10,928 bases of DNA from Actinomycetota bacterium (lineage in GTDB: Bacteria > Actinomycetota > Acidimicrobiia > Acidimicrobiales > Ilumatobacteraceae), in NCBI GenBank assembly GCA_005800965.1, contig SYEA01000118.1, positions 1 to 10,928 of the forward strand. The letters run 5' to 3'. The notes beneath the pieces are model-generated. The model saw only the letters and a list, made by a program, of their open reading frames with translations. It ran no database searches and was not told where the DNA came from. Of the stretch, positions 7,393 to 10,928 are shown piece after piece (the first letter of the stretch is position 1; the number at the start of each line of letters is the position of its first letter). The position numbers and the translations under genes were made by a program.

Positions 7393-7821
7393 TTACGGGC
7401 GGGCTGTTGGCGCAGTGTCGACGGCTGTTTCGGTGATTTCGCCGGCCACGATGCGATAGTTACGCAACTGCGGCGGGTCGTATTTCAGGCTGACGATCGC
7501 ATAATTCCACAGTGGGTCAGGCGCTTGGGCCACATCTGTGGCACTCGGATACGCCTCGGTGTGGGTGTGGCTGTGCACTACGCCGAGCACTGCCAGACCG
7601 CGATCATCGGCAGACTGCTCGACTCGCATGTAGTCCTTGGGGTCAAGGGTGTAGACGATTGCCGAGGCTGCGGCGTTGCGACACGGATGAAACTCAGACA
7701 CGTGGCTTGAATTCGGCTCGCCCACCAACAGCCCGCACATTTCGTGTGGTTTGCAGACCCGGGCATGGGTAACAATCTGCTGTTCAATGTCATCGCTCAA
7801 CACCAAGCGCTGGAATTCCAC
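7393..7821 (-). CDS. mec: Mec-type JAMM metallopeptidase (CysO-cysteine hydrolase)
   Basis: A 142-residue zinc metallopeptidase, close in length to the mycobacterial enzyme (146). The JAMM motif is complete: Glu27 in CKPHEMCGLLVG, then His83-x-His85 and Asp96 in VVHSHTHTEAYPSATDV. In M. tuberculosis, Mec releases cysteine from the C-terminus of the carrier protein CysO after CysM has built it there. Adjacency to a CysM-type synthase on the same strand supports the same role. The start is a GTG at 7821; a second GTG six codons later is possible, and neither has a clear ribosome site. Only 34 bases separate this start from that of divergent smpB. The stop is TAA. The gap of 169 bases before cysM is too short for cysO (about 90 codons). 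Confidence 0.9.
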   Translation of the reverse strand: MEFQRLVLSDDIEQQIVTHARVCKPHEMCGLLVGEPNSSHVSEFHPCRNAAASAIVYTLDPKDYMRVEQSADDRGLAVLGVVHSHTHTEAYPSATDVAQAPDPLWNYAIVSLKYDPPQLRNYRIVAGEITETAVDTAPTARP

Positions 7822-7855
7822 AAGTTGTAACGCTACCTAGGCTCAAATCACCGCC

Positions 7856-8341
7856 ATGGCAAAAAACAACGATGAAACCACCGTGCTGGCAAGCAATCGA
7901 CGCGCCAGACACGATTACACCATCCTCGACGTCGTCGAGGCGGGCATCGTGCTGCACGGGAGCGAGGTGAAAAGTGTGCGCGAAGGCCTTGTACAAATCG
8001 CCGAGTCGTATGCCCATGTAGCCCGTGGCGAAATGTGGCTGGAGAACATGCACGTTGCGGCATATAAGTTCAGCCACGGCGTGGGTGCCCACGACCCAGT
8101 GCGACCACGCAAGCTGTTGTTGAATCGCAATGAAATCCGGCGGCTGGCCGAGCGCATGGCCAAAGAACGCCTCACCCTGGTGCCGCTCGATGTGCATCTC
8201 CGTGACGGGCGCGTAAAAATCGAATTGGCCCTGGCCAAAGGGCGCAAGAAAGAGGACCGACGGGCGGCAATCGCCGAAAAAGAATCAAAGATTGAGATGC
8301 GCCGCGCCGTTGGCCGCCAGCGTCGCGGCAAACCCGAGTAG
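7856..8341 (+). CDS. smpB: SsrA-binding protein SmpB
   Basis: A 161-residue protein of typical SmpB length. It binds the tRNA-like domain of tmRNA and delivers it to stalled ribosomes. Visible marks are the N-terminal VLASNRRARHDYTILD, the hallmark GIVLHGSEVKSVREG (30-44), the segment NMHVAAYKF, RPRKLLLNRNEI, and the basic C-terminal tail rich in Lys/Arg that enters the mRNA channel. The ATG at 7856 gives the normal MAK start, but no ribosome site is visible before it. The 34-bp spacer to mec must carry divergent promoters or share control with inner sequences. tmRNA itself lies about 2.3 kb downstream on the same strand, with an acyltransferase gene between. It ends with TAG, two bases before the next GTG. 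Confidence 0.98.
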   Translation: MAKNNDETTVLASNRRARHDYTILDVVEAGIVLHGSEVKSVREGLVQIAESYAHVARGEMWLENMHVAAYKFSHGVGAHDPVRPRKLLLNRNEIRRLAERMAKERLTLVPLDVHLRDGRVKIELALAKGRKKEDRRAAIAEKESKIEMRRAVGRQRRGKPE

Positions 8342-8343
8342 CC

Positions 8344-8379
8344 GTGTCCAGCACCGTGTCGGGCGCTGTGTCGAACACC
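8344..8379 (+). repeat. Three imperfect 12-bp tandem repeats at the acyltransferase start
   Basis: GTGTCCAGCACC, GTGTCGGGCGCT and GTGTCGAACACC follow each other and encode VSST-VSGA-VSNT (first codon read as Met), with a degenerate fourth unit starting GTTCC. Each unit begins with GTG, so the array offers three in-frame start codons 12 bases apart. Confidence 0.8.
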
Positions 8380-10578
8380 GTTCCAAAACTGCTTCGCCAA
8401 GACATTCAGCAGCTGCGTGGCATTGCCGTCTTGGCCGTCATTGTCAACCACCTTGGTGTTGACTGGCTGCCTGGCGGCTATCTCGGAGTTGATGTTTTTT
8501 TTGTGGTTTCGGGATACGTCATCACCCACTCGATGTTGACGGGCAATACCCAAGCGATTTCGCGGCTGCGTTTTTTTGCTCAGTTCTGGGTTCGTCGCGT
8601 ATTTCGACTCTGGCCGATGCTGTTTGCCACAGTGCTGGCGACAAGCGCACTACTTATCGTGACGGGACTCGGCCAACCTGACACTTTCATTACCGGCATC
8701 GCCTCGCTTGTGGGGCTAGCGAACTTACGCCTGCTCTTGGGTCGCCTGGAGTACTTCGCATTGGACACGGGCAGTGATTGGTTCATGCACACGTGGTCAC
8801 TGGCAGTCGAAGAGCAGGTGTACCTCGTGTTGTCGTTGATCTTTGCTGCTTTTGGAGGAGGCGCTCGCCTCTTGGGCTCGCCCCGGCGGCTTGGCGTCAT
8901 CACCGCGTGTATCGGCATGCTGACTGCCCTTTCACTGGCTGCCGCTATGGCACCGTTCACCACCGAACTCGTGCGTTTTTACTCACCGCACACTCGCCTT
9001 TACCAGATTGGTGCTGGCGCAATATTGGCTTTGATCGCGGCACGCTCGACTTCGCGCACCGCATCAACATCGACGCGCATCAGGAAAGCAATCGTGTTCA
9101 TCGGGCTAGCCGGCTTGTTCGCTCAATTTGTCACCGATGTTGCAGCTGGGGCTACAGCATCGCTTGTAAGCACCGTGCTCACCACGCTCGTGTTGGCTAG
9201 CGCTACATCACTGCAGCACTCCACTGGATTCGTTCGAGGTCGCTGGCTTAGCGCCATCGGCGATCGCTCATATGCGCTCTACCTCGTCCATTGGCCAGTA
9301 CAGCTCCTGGCCGCCAGCGTGACCGAACACGAAATCGGCAAAATGCTGTTGAGCCTGAGTCTCACCTTCGCACTTGGAGTTCTCAGTTACAGACTCATCG
9401 AAAACCCCACACGACACCTATGGAGAGGCATACGGGCACGTCGCTCTGTTGGCCTTGCGCTCGGTGGGCTCGTCACCGCAATTGCCCTGACCGGCGCTGG
9501 ATACGAATACACCAACCGCAATGACGAACCCATGACAGCAACGGCTCTCGCTGCCAAGTGTGATGCCGAAGCCTCACCAATCTGGACTATTGGTGATAGC
9601 CACTTTGACTTCGCACCGGTTCAACCAATTGTCTCTGATTTGCTTGACGGCAATTGCCACAACCTCGGTGGTTATGGACTAGTACTGGACCTCCAATGGA
9701 TGGAGGAAACGTCGCCTGGCAAAAGAGCCGTGCGCATCAGACTGCTACAAACTGGTTGGCTCATTGAACGAATACGCGACGCAGAGATCTTCCCTCAAGC
9801 ACTTCTCATCGTGCACTTCCTCTCTGCTTTTATGTCGCCATCTCGGGCTGCACCTGAGTCTGCGAACTTTGTTGCAACCGAGTGGCAAGCGCCTGATGGG
9901 TCTTCAGTGCCACGAGAGGAATTTCTCACCCTCTTTCAGAACAACTTGCAACAGATTGCGTCAGCGCTCAACGAGCACGGCGGTTCACTGATCGTTACTT
10001 CACCCCCACCAGACTTTGACTGGCTATCAGTGGACATCGACTCGTCCTTATGCTCCAATCGCTTGGTTGTGAGCCGCGAATGTGCCACGTTGCGAACTGA
10101 AGCGACAATTACGCGCGCGCAACACGACGCACGTGGGCTTGAAGTGCGACGTCTACTCGACGACACCGCAACGAAAACGGCAAACTTCGTACACCTTCCG
10201 CTCGACCAACCATTTTGTGATGAACTCGAATGCAGCAACTTTCTTGCTGGCAACCCGCTGTACATGGACGACGACCACCTCAACTTTTCAGGTGCCAAGC
10301 TTGTTCAGCCGCTGTTTCGAGAGGTGTTTGATCGGGTGCTCCCTCGGGGGCCGCAAGAGCTTCAGTGTCCGGCGAACGGCTCCGTTTTTTCCTGTCGGGT
10401 GCGAACAGGTGGCGGCCTGCCCGATAACTACTCCACCTCGGCGAGATTCGTCACGGCTCCGACGTCGTCGGTGGTGGTGTCACAACTGAACCACAAGGAC
10501 ACGTTTGGCGACAACTACTGCATCGCTTTGAATGATGCTGGCGAAGCGTCGTTCGTGGCGGGCACCTGCGGAGATTGA
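8344..10578 (+). CDS. Acyltransferase 3 / SGNH fusion protein (OafA/OatA-like) with a C-terminal Cys-containing tail
   Basis: A 744-residue membrane protein. Residues about 17-360 form an acyltransferase-3 domain of roughly ten helices, with the R-x10-H motif (Arg25 to His36, LRGIAVLAVIVNHLG) and GGYLGVDVFFVVSGYVIT (44-61). A further helix at about 367-388 leads outside the membrane to an SGNH domain with catalytic GDSH (417-420, Ser419) and D-x-x-H (642-645). Such fusions move acetyl or other acyl groups across the membrane onto surface sugars (peptidoglycan, O-antigen, other glycans); the substrate is unknown. After the SGNH domain there are 70 extra residues with Cys675, 684, 726 and 742, not part of the usual fold. 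The start is GTG 8344, two bases after the smpB stop; GTGs at 8356 and 8368 are equally possible because the first codons are repeats. The SGNH part looks less GC-rich than its neighbours. Confidence 0.93.
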   Translation: MSSTVSGAVSNTVPKLLRQDIQQLRGIAVLAVIVNHLGVDWLPGGYLGVDVFFVVSGYVITHSMLTGNTQAISRLRFFAQFWVRRVFRLWPMLFATVLATSALLIVTGLGQPDTFITGIASLVGLANLRLLLGRLEYFALDTGSDWFMHTWSLAVEEQVYLVLSLIFAAFGGGARLLGSPRRLGVITACIGMLTALSLAAAMAPFTTELVRFYSPHTRLYQIGAGAILALIAARSTSRTASTSTRIRKAIVFIGLAGLFAQFVTDVAAGATASLVSTVLTTLVLASATSLQHSTGFVRGRWLSAIGDRSYALYLVHWPVQLLAASVTEHEIGKMLLSLSLTFALGVLSYRLIENPTRHLWRGIRARRSVGLALGGLVTAIALTGAGYEYTNRNDEPMTATALAAKCDAEASPIWTIGDSHFDFAPVQPIVSDLLDGNCHNLGGYGLVLDLQWMEETSPGKRAVRIRLLQTGWLIERIRDAEIFPQALLIVHFLSAFMSPSRAAPESANFVATEWQAPDGSSVPREEFLTLFQNNLQQIASALNEHGGSLIVTSPPPDFDWLSVDIDSSLCSNRLVVSRECATLRTEATITRAQHDARGLEVRRLLDDTATKTANFVHLPLDQPFCDELECSNFLAGNPLYMDDDHLNFSGAKLVQPLFREVFDRVLPRGPQELQCPANGSVFSCRVRTGGGLPDNYSTSARFVTAPTSSVVVSQLNHKDTFGDNYCIALNDAGEASFVAGTCGD

Positions 10579-10638
10579 GCGCCGAGGCAAAGCCGAGTAA
10601 TCCCACAACCCACAGCACATTCGTGTGGCAGGCGTGCG

Positions 10639-10644
10639 TACACT
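10639..10644 (+). promoter_or_regulatory. Candidate -10 box of ssrA
   Basis: TACACT lies 23 bases before the tmRNA 5' end in the 89-bp gap after the acyltransferase stop. A precursor starting near 10651 would need RNase P trimming, as is normal for tmRNA. No good -35 is present at 16-18 bases, so this is weak. Confidence 0.3.
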
Positions 10645-10667
10645 GAGAGAGTTACGCAAGTACATAT

Positions 10668-10928
10668 GGGGCTGACAGGTTTCGACGTCAGATTCGATGT
10701 TCGAGCGTGCGACCCGAGTTGCTCAGACTCGAAAAACGGGGCAACCATACAACTGCCAATAAGCAGTTCGCTCTCGCCGCCTAATTTATTAGGTGTCGGA
10801 GAGCACTCGTGAGCCGCAAGGTCGCACGGGGCCGATCCACCGCAGCCCGGCAACAGAAGCGGAGGATGACAGCGGGAAAGCACGCTGACGTCAGGAAAGA
10901 CTGATGACATTTCGGAAAGACGGAACGC
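10668..10928 (+). ncRNA. ssrA: tmRNA (ssrA), 5' part, cut by window edge
   Basis: The 5' end GGGGCTGACAGGTTTCGACG is the conserved tmRNA start (half of the tRNA-like domain). About 85 bases on comes the tag reading frame at 10755-10784, followed by the usual hairpin just after the tag (CCTAA-TTTA-TTAGG, 10780-10793, which includes the stop codon) and a pseudoknot-rich stretch. The 3' half of the tRNA-like domain lies beyond the window. tmRNA rescues stalled ribosomes together with SmpB and marks the nascent protein for degradation. SmpB is encoded on the same strand upstream. Confidence 0.96.
10755..10784 (+). other. tmRNA proteolysis-tag reading frame (ANKQFALAA-stop)
   Basis: GCC AAT AAG CAG TTC GCT CTC GCC GCC TAA encodes ANKQFALAA. 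With the alanine carried by tmRNA the tag would be AANKQFALAA. It ends in the ALAA degron read by ClpXP-type proteases. The resume codon GCC is inferred from tag length, the Ala-Asn start common to tmRNA tags, and an A at position -4. Confidence 0.85.

Noticed and set aside
10610..10628. Hairpin (CACA-TTCG-TGTG or CCACA...TGTGG) after the acyltransferase as a terminator
   Set aside because: The stem is only 4-5 bp with no T-run, and it lies where the ssrA promoter is expected.

Overview
The window comes from a moderately GC-rich chromosome, very probably an actinobacterium. The block mec, cysM, murI, rph, rdgB matches in content and partly in order the Mycobacterium tuberculosis region Rv1334-Rv1341. 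A placement in Acidimicrobiia or a similar environmental lineage is only a guess. No transposase, integrase, phage gene, CRISPR array or replication origin is visible; this is mostly ordinary housekeeping chromosome with several local oddities.

Layout. (1) Positions 1-1955, minus strand: two genes for fold-type II PLP enzymes of the cysteine/threonine synthase superfamily. The second is cut off by the window edge. The first carries an in-frame amber stop 43 codons before the position where the frame otherwise closes. (2) 2017-2089, plus: a tRNA with anticodon UAG and a leucine-like D-arm but only a 5-nt variable loop. (3) 2120-3190, plus: a D-threonine aldolase / D-serine dehydratase family enzyme, converging on the next block. 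(4) 3197-5342, minus: murI, rph and rdgB, joined by 4-bp stop/start overlaps and so almost certainly one transcript. (5) 5341-6195, plus: a drug/metabolite-transporter (EamA-type) membrane protein whose first possible start codon shares bases with the murI start codon. (6) 6231-7821, minus: cysM and mec, two of the three components of the protein-bound thiocarboxylate route to cysteine; the carrier gene cysO, which lies between them in mycobacteria, is absent here. (7) 7856 to the end, plus: smpB, a large acyltransferase-SGNH membrane protein, and ssrA (tmRNA) running off the edge.

How the genes fit together. smpB and ssrA form the trans-translation system, here split by a 2.2-kb acyltransferase gene. 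Mec frees cysteine from a carrier protein loaded by CysM. MurI supplies D-glutamate for peptidoglycan, RNase PH trims tRNA 3' ends, and RdgB removes non-canonical purine nucleotides. I see no clearly new multi-gene system. The points best worth a second look are the amber-interrupted PLP gene, the short-armed leucine-type tRNA, mec-cysM without cysO, and the acyltransferase with a cysteine-containing tail between smpB and ssrA.

Intergenic space is short throughout. No stretch longer than 300 bases lacks a gene; the largest gap is about 170 bases, between mec and cysM.
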